DNA of 64,000 bases from Castor canadensis (GCF_047511655.1 NC_133386.1:131691866-131755865); one strand, 5' to 3'; positions 33,352 to 46,261 are shown, counted from the first letter of the stretch. Numbers and translations are program-made. The notes: a model not told the origin generated them from the letters alone.

Positions 33352-33470
33352 GGGCTGCAAGCGTGGCTCAAGTGGTAGGCGCTACCTCGCAAGCATGAGG
33401 TCCTGCATTCAAATGCAAAACCCTAGTGCAATCCAAAAAAGAAAAGAAAAGGAAAGAGAGAGAGAGAGAA
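33352..33470 (+). repeat. ID-like SINE with an A/G-rich tail
   Basis: 'gggctgcaagcgtggctcaa' followed by 'gtggtaggcgctacctcgc' is the castorimorph-style ID body. The tail is a run of AAAAG and GA units to about 33470. Confidence 0.8.
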
Positions 33471-33887
33471 CTCCATGTCCTGCAGGACCCCCAGCAGCGG
33501 GGTAGGGGTGGGGGGGTCAGCTGGAGGAGCCACACAAAGCAGGTTCCACCAACCCCAAGGGTTTGTCCCTTGATAGCAAGGCCAAAGTCTGAGCATCTGC
33601 TATGCAGAAGGGTCTGACTCTAGTTTACAATGACTTGGTTCAGAGCAGACTTTGCACCTGCCCTTACCCCCCTCAGCCCCAACCCCTAGCCAGCCCCAAG
33701 TCCTATCTATGAGTCCTATTCAACAATGCAGAGCAGAAAAGGGGAGACAAGCAAGGGTGGGTCTGGCTGAGAGCTACAGGAGGAGAGAAACTCTAAGTTG
33801 AAGGAGAAATCTCAGTTTGTTTAGCTGAGATGTAATTAACATACAATAAAATTCACTTTTAATGCTGTTCAATTCTATGAGGGTGTT
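33471..33887. other. Intergenic, no gene
   Basis: The sequence is unique-looking and ends in AT-rich sequence just before the next SINE. Nothing recognisable is present. Confidence 0.5.
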
Positions 33888-34020
33888 TTTCATTTGTTTG
33901 TTTTCAGGTGTTTTTGAGAAAGGATCTTGGTATGTAGTCCAGGCTGGTCTGGAACTGGAGCTCCTCCTGCCTCTACTTCCCAGTGCTGGGATTATAGAAA
34001 CGTGCCACCACACTCAGCTA
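33888..34020 (-). repeat. B1-like SINE, reversed
   Basis: 'agtccaggctggtctggaac', 'cccagtgctgggattataga' and 'cgtgccaccacactcagcta' are a clear reversed B1 body preceded by a T-rich tail. Confidence 0.88.
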
Positions 34021-34261
34021 CAATTCTATGAATTTTGACACACACATACAGTTATGTGACTACCTCCAGAGTCAAGCTGTATAAAAGAATTGCATCACCT
34101 TAAAAAGTGCCCAGGTATCCCTTTATGATCATCTTTCTCCATCACCAGTTCCTGCAATCACTGCTGCTTTCTCCTATAGTTCTGCCTTTTCCAGAATGCA
34201 CAGCATGCAGCCTTTTAAGTATTAAGCCTTTTAGTTCAGTGCTGTTGACAGTCATCTTTAT

Positions 34262-34676
34262 TTGCACTTGAGAGCACTGGGAGGTTGAACTCAGGGCCTC
34301 ATACTTGCTAGTCAGGCACTCTACCACTTGAGCCACTCCACTATCCCTTTTTGGCTTGGTTATTATTATTATTATTATTATTTTTTTTTGGCAGTACTGG
34401 GGCTTGAATTCAGGGCCTCACTCTTGCTACACAGGCACTCTACCATTTGAGCCATTCTGCCAGCTGTTGGGTTGGTTATTTTTGAGATAGAGTCTCACTT
34501 TATTCCTCCTATTTGTGCTTCCCTGGGTAGCTGGGATGACAGGCCCACACCACTGCACCCAGCCATAGGTTGAGATGGGGTCTCTTGAACTTTTCACCCT
34601 GACTGGCCCTGACCATGACTGTCCCAATCTCTTCCTTCCAAGTGGCTAGGTTTACGGGCTGAGCCACTGCACCCAC
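34262..34676 (-). repeat. Two SINEs in tandem joined by (ATT)n
   Basis: The first (34262-34358) is an ID-like half that stops abruptly. An ATT microsatellite (34359-34380) and a T-run follow, then a full ID/B1-like dimer (34381-34676). The second probably inserted into or beside the first. Confidence 0.85.
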
Positions 34677-34684
34677 TGTCACCC

Positions 34685-36575
34685 ATGTATTGTAAGCGTT
34701 GTATTTCTGAGCAGCATTCCAATGGGTGGCTGTGTCACAGTTTGTCCATTCACCTACTGAAGAATATTTGGGTCGTTTCCAGGTTGAACCATGATAAATG
34801 AAGCTGCTCTGAGTATTCACAGGCAGGTTTTTGTCTGAACACAAGTTTTGGTTCTCTGGAAGCAGGATGGCAGGTGTGCGTTTCCCTGTCAAAGACTTTT
34901 CCAAACTGTGTCCAACGTGAGCACTCCATTCTTAGTTCCCATCAGCCAATGGCCCCACGTCCTCACCAGCAATTAGTCTTATCATTTTTAAACCCACTTA
35001 GTGGGAGTGTATAAGGAGACTAAAGTTTCGTTTTATTTTTTTAGAGTAGTTTTAGGTTCACAGCAAAACTGACCAGCAAGTACAGAGTTCTCGATATCTT
35101 CTGCCCTCACACAGGCACAGCCTCCCCCACTCTCAGTGTCCCCCACCAGGGAAGCACAGCTATTACAATCAGTTAACACCCAGAGTCCATAATTTACATT
35201 AGGGCTCACTCTTGGTGCTTAACATTTGGGGAACTTTGACAAGTGTAAGTGACACATAGCCACTGTTACAGCGCCATACATAATAATTTCACTGCCCTAA
35301 AAACCCTCCGTGTTCTACTTATTCACCCCACACCATGGCAATGACTGATCTTATTACTCTCTCCATAGTTTTGCCTTTCCCAGAATGTCCTGTAGTGGGA
35401 ATCATAAAGCATGTAGCCTTTTCCTATTGGCTTCTTTTGTTTGGTAATATGTGTAGAAGTTCTTTGTAGTGCTGAATGATATTCTGTTGTTTGGATAGGT
35501 CACAACTTATCCGTTCACTTGCTGAAGAACATCCTGGTTGCTACCCAGTGTGGGTGAATTATGAATGCAGCTGCTATAAATATCTGTGGGTCGTTTTTTG
35601 TGTGGACACAGCTTTCAACTCATTTGGGTAAATACCAAAGAGTGTAATTGCTGGATTGAATAATAAGAATGTGTTTAATTTTGTAAGGAACTTCCATCCC
35701 ATCTTCCAAATGGCTGCTCCATTTTGCACTTCTGCCAGCAGCAAATGAGTGTTCCAGTTGCTCCACATCCTCTCCAGCATTTGGTGGTGTCAGTGTTTTG
35801 GCTTTTGACCATTCTGCTCAAGTTGTGGTGGTATCTTATTATTTTAACTTGCAATTCCCCAATGATATATGATGCTCGCAATGTCTGTTCAGGTCTTTCC
35901 CTCATTTTTTCATTGGGCATTTACTTTCTTATCATTGAATTTTAAGAGGTCTTCATCTGTTTTGGGTAATAGTCCTTTATGGATATGTCTTTTGCAAACA
36001 TTTTGTCCCAGAAACTAAAGCTTGGGTTTAGGTTAGCCTGGTGTTTTTTTTTCACTTTTGGTTTTGAAACAATTTCAAACCTGTGGAAGAATTGCAAGAA
36101 CAGTACAAAGAACTCCCATGCATCCTTTGTCCACAACCACCAAATATTAGCGATTATTAACATTTTGCTTGGTCACTTAGATCTCTCCATATAACATTTT
36201 TTCCTAAACCAATTGAGCATAAGTTACATACATCTTTACCCCAAATATTTCAATATGCATTTCCTAAGACAAAAAGACATTATTTTACATGACCATGGTA
36301 TAGTTATCAAGTTCAGGTAATTTAACACTGATGCAATACTATTTCACTAAATGCCTCCAGTAACATCCTTTACTACAATTTCTCCCAAGCCAGGACCCAG
36401 ATTAAGGTCTTTATTTGGCTCTGTGTCACTTCAGTCTCCTCTAATCCGGAACAGTTCTTCAGTCTTTCACAGTCTTTTAAGACATTGACACTTTTTATGA
36501 GTCTGGACCAATTATCTTGAAGACAGGTTTTCAATTTGGATTTGTCTAATGCTTCCTCTTTCAGGCCTTTTTGGT
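34685..36575 (+). repeat. Old L1M 3'-region, long composite
   Basis: Phrases typical of L1M 3' sequence appear in plus orientation: 'cattcacctactgaagaata' (34746), 'actcatttgggtaaatacca' (35617), 'ttccagttgctccacatcct' (35752), 'caatttcaaacctgtggaag' (36069) and 'tctcctctaatccggaacag' (36435). The motif of a foot-of-L1 hill ('tgctgaagaacatcctgg') occurs twice, at about 34755 and 35520, so at least two copies are stacked. There are no intact ORFs. Confidence 0.75.
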
Positions 36576-36599
36576 GGGAAAACCACTTTATAAGAGATG

Positions 36600-37410
36600 A
36601 AAAAACTAAAGAGTTTTTCCCACGCCCACACTTACCACATAACACTTCACCTCCCTGATCACCAGAATGTGTGGGAATTTCTCCCCACTGACAACCAATT
36701 CTTCCAGAACGTGAGGCAATTTCTCCCCACCTGTAACCAGTTCTTCCTCCAGCAGACACCATCTGGGTTCTTCCAGTTCAATTCCATTCTGATCCTGTCT
36801 GCCTGGAAAAAGCACCAGATCCCAGAGGTTAAGTGCTCAGCCTCCAAGATTGTCCCCTCACTTCAGATGCCTGTCACAAACCCCAGGGTGTTACCTGTGC
36901 TTCTGACCAACCTGCCACAAATTGGGGTTCCCACAACCCCTGTAGTACTCATGGAAACTTCTTGCTGGTTTACTAGAAAGGATATTACCAGGATACAAAC
37001 AGGTGAGGCGGATGGGAAGAGGCGAGAACTACCCTGTCCTCTCTGGGTAAACTTCCCTCCAGAAGCCTCCATATGGGGGCTCTCCAGAAACTCTCTGAGC
37101 CTAGTCCTTTGGAGTTTAATGGAAGCTCCATTATGCAGCCATGACTGAGTACATCATTGGCCCTTCGTGATCAACTCAATCTTTAGCCCCACTCCGCTCT
37201 CTGGAAGTCAAGGGATGGGGCTGACTGTCCCACCTTTCAAATCATGCTTTGGCCTTTCCAAGTGACCAGCCCCCATCCCAATGCTCCCTAGGGCCCTCAA
37301 AAACCCTTATTAGCACACAAAAGACACTGTGATAAGAGTGTCCAGAGATTCCAAGGGTTTTAGGAGTTCAGTGCTATGGGCAGACAGCAAAGATGTATTT
37401 CTTATTATAG
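36600..37410. mobile_element. Insertion-like segment inside the L1M fragment, unclassified LTR-like
   Basis: L1M-like sequence stops near 36590 and appears to resume near 37413 ('cacactgcagaagtgacgct'). The block between looks like a single insert. It has two 42-base tandem units (36660-36743) that stay in frame in a 183-codon open frame (36597-37148), and ends in 'tttcttattatagcacatg'. It resembles an ancient LTR-like repeat that I cannot name. I do not regard the open frame as a gene. Confidence 0.4.
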
Positions 37411-37412
37411 CA

Positions 37413-38344
37413 CATGTCACACTGCAGAAGTGACGCTGTTGTGTCTTTCCCAGGAAACCACACGAGGAAGCATTTTATGCTTCTTTATTTTGCAGACTTT
37501 ATTTTTAAATAACTCTTCATTGATATCTGACATAACCCCCTCCAAAAAGCTATGAGGTCTACTCAAGATATCACAATCTGGCATAAGGGAGAGGAGAGCT
37601 AGAGGAATGGGCTTGAAAGATACCATTGTCAGAAGTGTACAGCTGTTCCATGCTTCTCTCCACTGAGCCTAGCTTTCAATACACATGGAGAGACTAGAAT
37701 GAGGGTAGTCACCAAAAAACAAGAGTGGGAGGACGACTTCAGTCAATTCTTATATTCTTCTTTGGCTTATCCTTATGGTAGACTCTCCAACAAGCATTTA
37801 ATTACCCACCACCTCCGAACCCTGCCCTCTTGCTCCACCTTGAACTAGATCTTGGCCTTTGATGCTCCAGGGAATGGAGGTGATAGTCAAAAGGTAATGA
37901 AGATTAATAATGTAATCTTTTTCTTTTGAATTTCTAATATTCAAGTTACCTCACGTAAGTCATTGTCCAGGACCATATTTTACTGTATGTAACTTTTACT
38001 TTGTACCCATGAGGTCCAATGTGACTGTACTTTCAGATTTTTTTTTTTTGCATAGTTGACCTATATAACTCATGAATGCTCATGAAAACTTGATAGTAAA
38101 CAAGGTGAAAAATCATTTTCTTCCGTGAATTGACATTTTGAATTGTGGCCCAGAAACCTTCGCAGCCTGAAGTGGGGAGAGCCGGTTCCTTTGCTCTCTC
38201 ATCTTTGCTCTTTGGCAGCTGTCAAAGAGGGGGCGGGGCAGGGCGGTTTATATGTCGCTGTAGACATCATGGAAATTCTCAGTGTGGCATCTTCACTTGG
38301 AGACAGACACCTCAAAGGGGGAAATACCTCCAAGTCAGCCATTG
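37413..38344. other. L1M-like end, then AT-rich intergenic sequence
   Basis: The first 80 bases resume the L1M 3' text. The remainder to 38344 has no recognisable repeat or gene. Confidence 0.45.
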
Positions 38345-38355
38345 GGCCAGCATTT

Positions 38356-38556
38356 TTTTTTTTTCCTTTTTGCAGTACTGGGGTTTGAACACAGGGCCTA
38401 CACCTTAAGTCACTCCACCAGCCTTTTTTTGTGAAAGGTTTTTTTGGGATAAGGTCTTGAGAACTATTTGCCTGGGCTGGCTTTGAACTGCGATCCTCCT
38501 GATTTCTGCCTCCTGAGTAGTTAGGATTATAGGAGTGAGCCACCGGCGCGTGGCCT
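38356..38556 (-). repeat. Dimeric ID/B1-like SINE with perfect target-site duplication
   Basis: A T-run, 'tgcagtactggggtttgaac', a B1-like half with 'gaactatttgcctgggctgg' and the end 'gtgagccaccggcgcgtggc'. The 11-base direct repeat GGCCAGCATTT flanks it at 38345-38355 and 38557-38567, which fixes the insertion exactly. Confidence 0.95.
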
Positions 38557-38567
38557 GGCCAGCATTT

Positions 38568-39177
38568 CTTCCTCTTAAATGTCTCTCATCCTGTCTCTAG
38601 CCTTACACCACGAGGGTTCAAGCTTGTGTAATTTCTCACCTGGACTGCAGCTCCAGCCATGCACCTCCCTGGTCTCCCTGTGTTTGGTTTATTTCATATA
38701 CTAGAACAATTTTCCCAGAACCCTATTATTGGGCTGCCTCTTTCCCATGACTCCCATGACTGGGGTTCTTAGTAGTCCCAAACCCCAGGGCCCTGACATC
38801 TCGTTTCCCCACCTCTGTTCCTACCCTACTTCTTATCACTAGTGTCTACACCCCAGCCTACCATTGGCCCTTCTCTTCCCTTCCCAATGTCCTTCCTTGG
38901 CAGCACCACCTGGGCCAATGTGATGACCCGAAGGGCCAGCATCAAGGCTACCTCTGCTAAGAGGTCTTCGACCAACCTATCTGGAATGTGGACTGTGGCC
39001 AGGCTCTGCTCTGGACTGAAGACACACCAGTGGCGATGACACAGGCTCCACCTCCAGGGATTTACCATCTACCAGGGAGTTGATCTAGGTAAATTCATGA
39101 ACAAAGCAACAAGGCTGGATTTAAAGAGGAGGATTAAAAATTACATGTGCAATAGAAAAATAGTCTTTTTAGATGGT
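38568..39177. other. Intergenic, no gene
   Basis: L2-like text occurs at about 38590-38760 ('cccagaaccctattattggg'). Nothing else is recognised. Confidence 0.4.
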
Positions 39178-39575
39178 GTGTTGGTTTGCTAGCCGCTGTA
39201 ACAAAATACCACTGACAGTGTGGCTTAAATAACAAAAACTGATTGTCTCATTGTTCTGGAAGCTGGAAGTTCAAGATCAAGTGTCCCCTGGGTCATGCTC
39301 CATGCCACTAGGGAAGGACGTGGTCCAGGCTCCTCATTTCTATTCACACTTTGGCTTGTGGTAGCATAACTCCAACTTTCACATGGCCTGCTCCTGGCAT
39401 ATGTGTCTCTGTGCCCCAGCCCCCCCCTTTATAAGGATGCCAATCATTGGATTAGCAGCTCGCCATACTTTAGAATGGCCTCGCCTTGACCTGTCATCAC
39501 CCGTGATGACGTGTTTTCACATAACGTCATATTCTCAGGTACTGAGGGCTATGACTTCAACATATCAACAGGTGA
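39178..39575 (-). mobile_element. MaLR (MLT1-type) LTR, reversed
   Basis: 'gctagccgctgtaacaaaat', 'aagctggaagttcaagatca', 'tataaggatgccaatcattg' and 'gggctatgacttcaacatat' follow the order of a reversed MLT1-like LTR. It is an old, non-coding solo LTR. Confidence 0.7.
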
Positions 39576-42500
39576 GGTGAGGATTCACCCTCTAAGAGCT
39601 AGGTTCAGCCCAGAACCCAAAAGGCAGGAGGAGTGTGGAGACTGGCATTGGAGGTGCAGGGCTCAGCAACGCACCCCCCCCCCACCTTGGGGGAACGACA
39701 GAAATAGCTAATGGGGATTTCAAAAAATAAGTGATTGCTGAGTGGTGCGCAGAGTCACTCATTCCTGTGTTTCCACAAAATCTCTTTCTTCCTTATGTAG
39801 AAGAGTGGGAGAGTGGATTTCTGGGAAAACCCTCACTGCACACAAAAAGACAGGGATGCTGGGTAACACAGGTGACTCGGTGCCTGGTCTGGAGGAGGTA
39901 GGGTATGATCTGGCAGAGGCAGCATGGGGGAAGAGACTGGGTAGTCAGCTTTGTGTGGGAAGAAAGAAGTTAACATAACTAATGACAGCCAGCCCCAGAC
40001 TCTGCTGTATACATTAGTTTCTGGGGCTATGTTTCACTCTCAAAAACATTTCTACGTGGTGGAAATTACTGCTCCTATACTGTAGCTGAGGATACTGTGT
40101 CTCTAGGGTGATATGACCTGCTCAAGGTCCCACAGATGCTTCACCCAGGCATCTCATGCACAGCTCAACTCTGGCAATCTGTGTGCCCTGATCAACAAAG
40201 GATGTTTCTTAGCAGCCACCCTGGTTTGTGTCTAATTTCAACTGCAGCTGGGTAGACATTTCCCTGCCAGCCCAGGATCAGTTCACAGCTAGCATCCTGT
40301 CCCAAAACTGAGCTGCAAATTTTTGAAGCTGCCACAGGCTCTTTGGTACCATGGCAGCCTGCTCAGGCAGGCAATGCAGCCCAGAAGTCTAAGCTCCCTC
40401 ACCCAATGGGGCCTGGAGTCAGCAGATCAATTTCCAGCTTTCACAGGCAGCGTTCTGTGGGTTTTGCAGGGTCCTGGTGGAATGCAGTCCTGACGCCCAC
40501 AGTGGGGACTGATAAAACACATCCTGGTATTGGCTTTTTTCCTTTCTGTCCTCTCTCTCCACCCACCCCCACCCCGCCCATGACGCTTTATTCCTATCTT
40601 CTGATATTTCCTCCCCAGTGACAATTTGAACCTAATTCTTGCCTCAAACACTACTTTTGGAGGAAACCAAACAAAGAAAGTGATGAGTTGGTGGGAAGGT
40701 GCCCTTTTCCAAGGAGGACATTCTGAATTTGCCATAGCAATGTGTTCATGAAGGAGGCAGCAAAGGCTGATGGGTTTTGTTTTAGAGGTGATGATGGAGA
40801 GGAAGGCCTGGGGCATAGCACACAGTTTGGGCACCATAAGCGTAGTAGGGACTTGCAGCTGTGGCTGCCAGTGGAGACTGGATTGGATGGATCCAGACTG
40901 GGATCAGGGAGCCCAGTGAGGAAGCCACTGCCATAATTGAGCGTACATGATGAGCCCTCCCCAGGTGGTGATGGCCTGGTGAGAAGAGTAGCACAGAGCT
41001 CAGAACTTGGTGAAGGCCAGCATGAGGTCAGGGGCTGAGAGCAGGGAAGGTGATTGAGCTGACACCAGACTTCTAATGGGGTTCTGGGATGGAGTGATCA
41101 TGGCTGAGGAGTAGGGAGGAGTGAAGCGTGTTAATGTCAGTTTGTCATGGATTGCCAAGGTCTAGGGAGCACCATGGAAGTCTGTACAAGGTGCTCAGGA
41201 GGGAAATGAGGCTTGAAGCAGATTTGGAAGACATGCACCTAGTGACTTTGGTTTTGTCCCAACTCCTGTCCTGTTCCTTCTGCAGCTCACCATGAGAGCC
41301 TCTGCCTCTGCTCGTCCCTGGTCTCTCTCGCCTTCCTCACCCCCAACTTAGAGGTGAGAGGCAGACAAGCCTGGGGGCTACCATGGCTCTTCAAGATGCT
41401 AGACAGGACACTATGATCCCCCAGACTCCCAGGCTGAAGGAACAGACTGTCCTAGAAGAGGGGCACATGGCAGGAATCTCCCTGTCATTGTCTCCACAGC
41501 AGCGCCAGCCCCAAAACAATTCCAGAGGCTCAAGGGGAAGTGGATCTTGCCAAGTCACTGTCCTGTCTCCAGTGGGTGGATGGGTGACACTGGAGATAGG
41601 GGGACAAGGGAAGTCCTGGCTCAGAGACCTGGCTGTGGTGCCATAGGAAGGACTCCAGCAAGACACAGGGCTCCCCGAGGGATTGGCTGGAGAGGTGAAT
41701 GGAGGTGAGGGCAGGGCAAAGGGAGCTGGGGAGCAGGGATAAGGGAACACACTTAGAAAGAGACTCAACTCACAAAGACCAGAAACTGTTACCATGGCAG
41801 GCCCGCAGAGCAAGGGGCAGACACGGCGTCTTACAGCAGCCCACCTGGTAATGAGGGTCACAGTCCCAGAATGCAGCAGCTGCCAGTGTGCAGGGAGGAA
41901 CAAGAGACCAAGCACTCCCACCTCTGTCTCCTGCTTTTTGCTGTCCTACCACAGCTGCCTACTGATCAAACCTAACAGTGGGCAATTGGCACAGAGGACC
42001 TTTGGCAGACTGAGTCTGGGGACAAAAGGAGAATGAAGCACAGCTTGGACCCTGGATGAGGGTCCAGCCAGCTCAGCAGAGGGCTCTTCCAAGGGCCTCA
42101 CTTGCTCATCTGGAGAGGTGAATGGAGACCTCTGTGTGCCAACACACAGTGGACTCTCCAAACCCTCCCTTCATTGGCCTCTCTGTATATTTTATTAAGC
42201 AGCAATTACCCCCAGTCCAGGGACCCATGGATAACCCCATACCTCAGACTCCCAGCATCCCCAATCTTGCTTGGCTCTCAGTTAGATTGGCTGCTTTTTG
42301 AAGTATCCTGGAGTGCAAGATTCAGAGTCTGAGGGCCAGTGTTAGATCCCAGCTCCATACCTATCTTAGGTCAGATTGTTTTCATATCCAAACTTTTGGT
42401 TTCCTCACCCATTTAAAAACAAGTCACCATAAAAATGTCGTCTTTATTATTTTTATCCTCCCCCTTAAAAGCCTTTCCCCATGTGTCCTAAACTTCAGAA

Positions 42501-45500
42501 CAGAACTTCTTGTGCTAAATGACTGGGGACAAACTGAGCTTTTACAAGGTAGGGGGAGGGCAAACAGGAACCAGTCAGCGAGTTTTGGGGTGTATCTCAT
42601 TGATGTCTGTATCCCTTGTGCCTAGTACCAGGCCCTGCTCCTTGTGGGTGCAGAATTAATGAAGAATTTCTTATCAGTCTCTTGTTCTGAGTACCAAGAC
42701 AGAACCAGATGCTTGTGTGTGTGACCAGGACATGAAGGAGTGACTGAATTCAGTGGGGCTCAAAGGCGACATCAGAGTGTGAGGAGGCCAGCCATCCATC
42801 CCTGGGGGCCAGGACCTCTCTTCTCCTACACACAACAAGTCAAGGCGTTGGCAACAGCTGCAGCCAGCTGGCACCAGGTCCCAGCAAGAGTCATTGTTTG
42901 GCCAAAACAGGAAGCCGCCCAAGGGGAAGTATGGCCTCGCCTCAGTGAACCCCTGAAGAATGGCCCCCCGAGAAATGTGGGGATGTGCTGGCAGGCACAG
43001 ACCATATGGCAGCTGTGCCTTCTCCATGCCCCAGGCTGGGGAGATAGACCTCACTCAACCCCAGGGGCCTGGTGCAGGAGACAGGGCTGAGAACCAGAGG
43101 CTGGGTTCTAGTCCTGTGTGACCTTGAACAAGTCACCAGGCCTCTGTGAACACATCTCATCTGTTACTGGGTGGATTCAAAGTAAGCATTTGATTATTTT
43201 TTTTTTGCATGTGCATTTTAATGAGTCCATGTCTAGCTGTCCTCTGCTTCCCCCTGGCTGCCTGCTGCCTGGGGTCTTCTAGTGCTCGGCATAGATGAAG
43301 CCCTTTTCTACCAAGAAAAGGGAAACCTGATTGCTCCCAGCACTTCACAGTTAGCAAGACACCATCTCTTCATTTCATTAGATTCCTTCTACAGTTATGC
43401 AAATAGGTACTAAAAGTGGGGTTCATGGTCTCATCTGACAGAAGAGGACCCAGAAGCTCAAAGTCAAGATTCAAACCCAGGCCCTTGGATCCTGTGGTCA
43501 GGCTCTGGCAGGTCTTGGAAAGCCTCGTGATGAGTGAGTGCGCCCCTGCTAGGGCTGGTGGCAGAGAGGGCCCTAGTGGCAGGGCCATGGGAGCCCAGAA
43601 GAGGTGGCAGCTTGCCTGAGGGAGCCCCTCGGGAGCTGGAGGCCAGCTTAGGCTCAGTTTGTTTGCTGTAGACTCATTTTTCTCAGTTTAGGCTTTGCTA
43701 CTTACCCAAGCAAGTGTCCCCTTTTCTGTGCCTCAGAGTCCTCCTTGGTGACCTGAAGATGAGGCTGTCCTGCTGACCCTAGGTTATTCAGAGCAGATGA
43801 GTCAAGGAGCCCCTAAGGGTCATGGGCTTGTGGACGTCCAGACTGCTCATCTAGCATCAATTCTCTCCCTTCCTCAGACAGCCCCATTTTGGTTGGGGGT
43901 TCTCCCCACTCCCAGGTTTAGCACTAGATCCAAATTAATCTAAGCCAAGCATTCCGGGGAAGATTGTGATTGGTCAGAAATATGAGTCAAGTTGTCCCAT
44001 TCAGACCAAAGAAAACGGCTAAATCCAGGCTGGGAAAGGCACCCTCTCTGGCTCTCTCCTGCTGGACATTCACAGGAAGCTTGGGTCCCCATCACCACGG
44101 AAGGCCATCTCTCAAGCCCGAGGAGAGTGACAGTAGTCACGGGCTACAGGGGAGCCCACTGAGGTGGAAGAGAATAGAAAAGCCTGTGCCATTGACAAGT
44201 GGCAGGGCTAGGAACTGCTCTGAGAGGCTTGCTGCAGGGGAAGGGGTGCCTCTCCTTGCTTTGGTTAGCCCATGGGAGGCAGGGTTTGCTCTTCCTTGCA
44301 GCCAGAGTATCTTGATGCCTCCATCTTCTTGCAGATGCAAGAGGGGGCATCCCCTCCCCACCAGCAGCTCACTGGAGGGAGATTGCAAAACCCCTGGGCA
44401 GCCTGCCAGAGCCCACAACTTGTTCACAGCTCTGCATTCTTTCCTCTCTATTCTTTTGGCCAGAGACAATTCGTACCTCCCTGCAGCTGGCCTCTGGCCT
44501 GGGCCCAGGCCACCCCTCTGACATTAATGCTGCAGGATTGATGTGGCAGGGAGACAGAGAGCCAGGACCCCGACCCCCTCAGCCCTGACTGCTTCCTTGG
44601 GTCAGCCTCTGTTTTTTTTCCCCTCATCTTCCCTCTGTGAACCTCACTACTTTATAGCCTTAGGATCACAGAGTTTTCAAGACATCTATAAGGACCCTTG
44701 AGGTGACCTAGTACAACCTCTTTGGTGTACAAAAGTGGAAACTGAGGCCTGGTTATAGGCAAGAGACCTGTCCCAGGTCACACTGAGCAAGGACTGGAAT
44801 TCAGGTATCTTACGTCCTGGTTCAGGCCCTGTCCCCCCTCACTACAGTTGACATAATCTTTTCTGTATATCTGATGTCACACATTTCTGTCCTTTTCTAT
44901 CTCTGGTGCCACTGCTCTGATTCAGATATCATGGTCTCTGGACTGAGTGATGGCCTCTTTCTAAGTTTGCCCAGTTCCCATCTGTAATCCTACCCTTCCC
45001 CCCAGCAACCAGAGGGATTGTCCCCAGTGCAAGCCTGACTGCCGCACCCCTGCCTCACTGCCCATAAGACAAGACTCAGGATCCCTGGCCTGGCTTGGAA
45101 AGCGCTTGTGATAGGCCCCTGCCCCACCTCACCTGTCAAGCAAGACCCGTGCTCTTACCACTGCACTCAGCTCTTGTTTCCTCCAGCCGGCCTTTCTAAC
45201 CCTCCACCTGTCAATGGTGCTATGGTGGAGTCTATCACAGAGCCCTTCCCAGGGTGGGAGGGTTTGACCCCAGCATTTGCCCCATGAGGGCTTACAAAGC
45301 ACAGACCACATCTGCTCAGTATCCCTGCCTACCCTACACTTCCACTAGGTGCCTGTAGCCTGCGTGGGATTCTCTCTTGTTGGCTCGGGTGATCTGTCCT
45401 TTGCCCTGGGAAGACACAAAGCTCAGGGCGAATGCTAGGAGATCCCGGTTCCTTGTCCTGGGTGGGTTTCAACCCCTCTTCTGATCAGATGTGGGTGTGA

Positions 45501-45689
45501 TCACAGGCACTGAGAACCAAGTGAGGGCAGGGGCTCTGAGGAGTCCCAGGGGGCAAAGCTTAACCAATACTCCCCTTTGAGTGTGGCCAAGACAAACCCT
45601 GAATTTGGAGTGCAGTGCTGGGATTCCAGGAGCTCCATTTCCAGGAATCGATCATAGGGGGAAAAGTCCAGAATGTGAACAAAGATGAA
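39576..45689. other. Intergenic, scattered MIR/L2, no gene
   Basis: MIR pieces lie at about 40060-40160 (-), 42320-42420 (+), 43085-43175 (+), 43370-43490 (-) and 44725-44815 (-). L2-like 3' text is at about 42570-42660. About 40780-41200 looks like an old unassigned repeat. Open frames of 60-180 codons (for example 41391-41921 -) carry no recognisable domain. Confidence 0.45.
43085..43175 (+). repeat. MIR fragment
   Basis: 'ggctgggttctagtcctgtg', 'gaccttgaacaagtcaccag' and 'cctctgtgaacacatctcat' are in order. Confidence 0.65.
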
Positions 45690-45839
45690 CATGGTGAAAT
45701 TTATTTATAATAGCAAAAATCTGGGAATAATCTGGAAGTCTAACAGTAAGAGAAAAGATACACACACTAACACGGTTGGGATAGAGAAATGGGGTGTTGC
45801 CATTGAAATCATGACTGCAAAGAAGTATCACTAGTGGGG
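45690..45839 (+). repeat. L1M 3' fragment, left of an LTR
   Basis: 'tttataatagcaaaaatctg' and 'gggaataatctggaagtcta' are typical of the L1M 3' end. It seems to continue after the LTR at 46262. Confidence 0.6.
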
Positions 45840-46261
45840 TGCTATGGCTTGGATGTTGCTTGTGCCCCAGAAAGGTTCGTGTGTTGGAGGCTTGGTCACT
45901 AGGGTGGTGATACAGGAGCAGATGGAACTTCTAAGAGGTGGGGCATAGTGGGAGGTCCTTGGGTCAATCGGGAGTATGCCCTCAGAAGGGATTAAGACCA
46001 CTCTCCTGTGACTACTTGTGAAACATTTGTTATAAAAACCTGACCCTGGCCCCACCCAGCTCTCTGGCTTCCTGTTTGAGATGTGATTCTTCCTGGCTCA
46101 TGTGTGTCACCATCTGTCCACCATCTGCCATGGGAGCCTTGCCAGAGCCTGACCCATGCTGTTTAGGCTTTCTGTCCCCCAAACTGAAAGCTAGTAAACC
46201 TCTTCTTCTTAAGTAACTTGCCTCAGGTATTTTGTTACAGTGACAAAAGCTGACTAATACA
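45840..46261 (+). mobile_element. MaLR-type solo LTR
   Basis: It starts TGCTATGGCTTGGATG and ends ACTAATACA, with internal 'gtgggaggtccttgggtcaa' and 'agtaaacctcttcttcttaa', the layout of MST/THE/ORR1-like MaLR LTRs. It is non-coding. Target-site copies are not clear. Confidence 0.75.

Noticed and set aside
36597-37148. 183-codon open frame with a 14-residue repeat
   Set aside because: It lies in an apparent repeat insertion within L1M sequence; the repeat is a 42-base DNA duplication and reads open on the other strand too.
41391-41921. 176-codon minus-strand open frame
   Set aside because: No domain, no conserved start context, and no exon-like borders; length alone is not enough in GC-moderate mammalian DNA.
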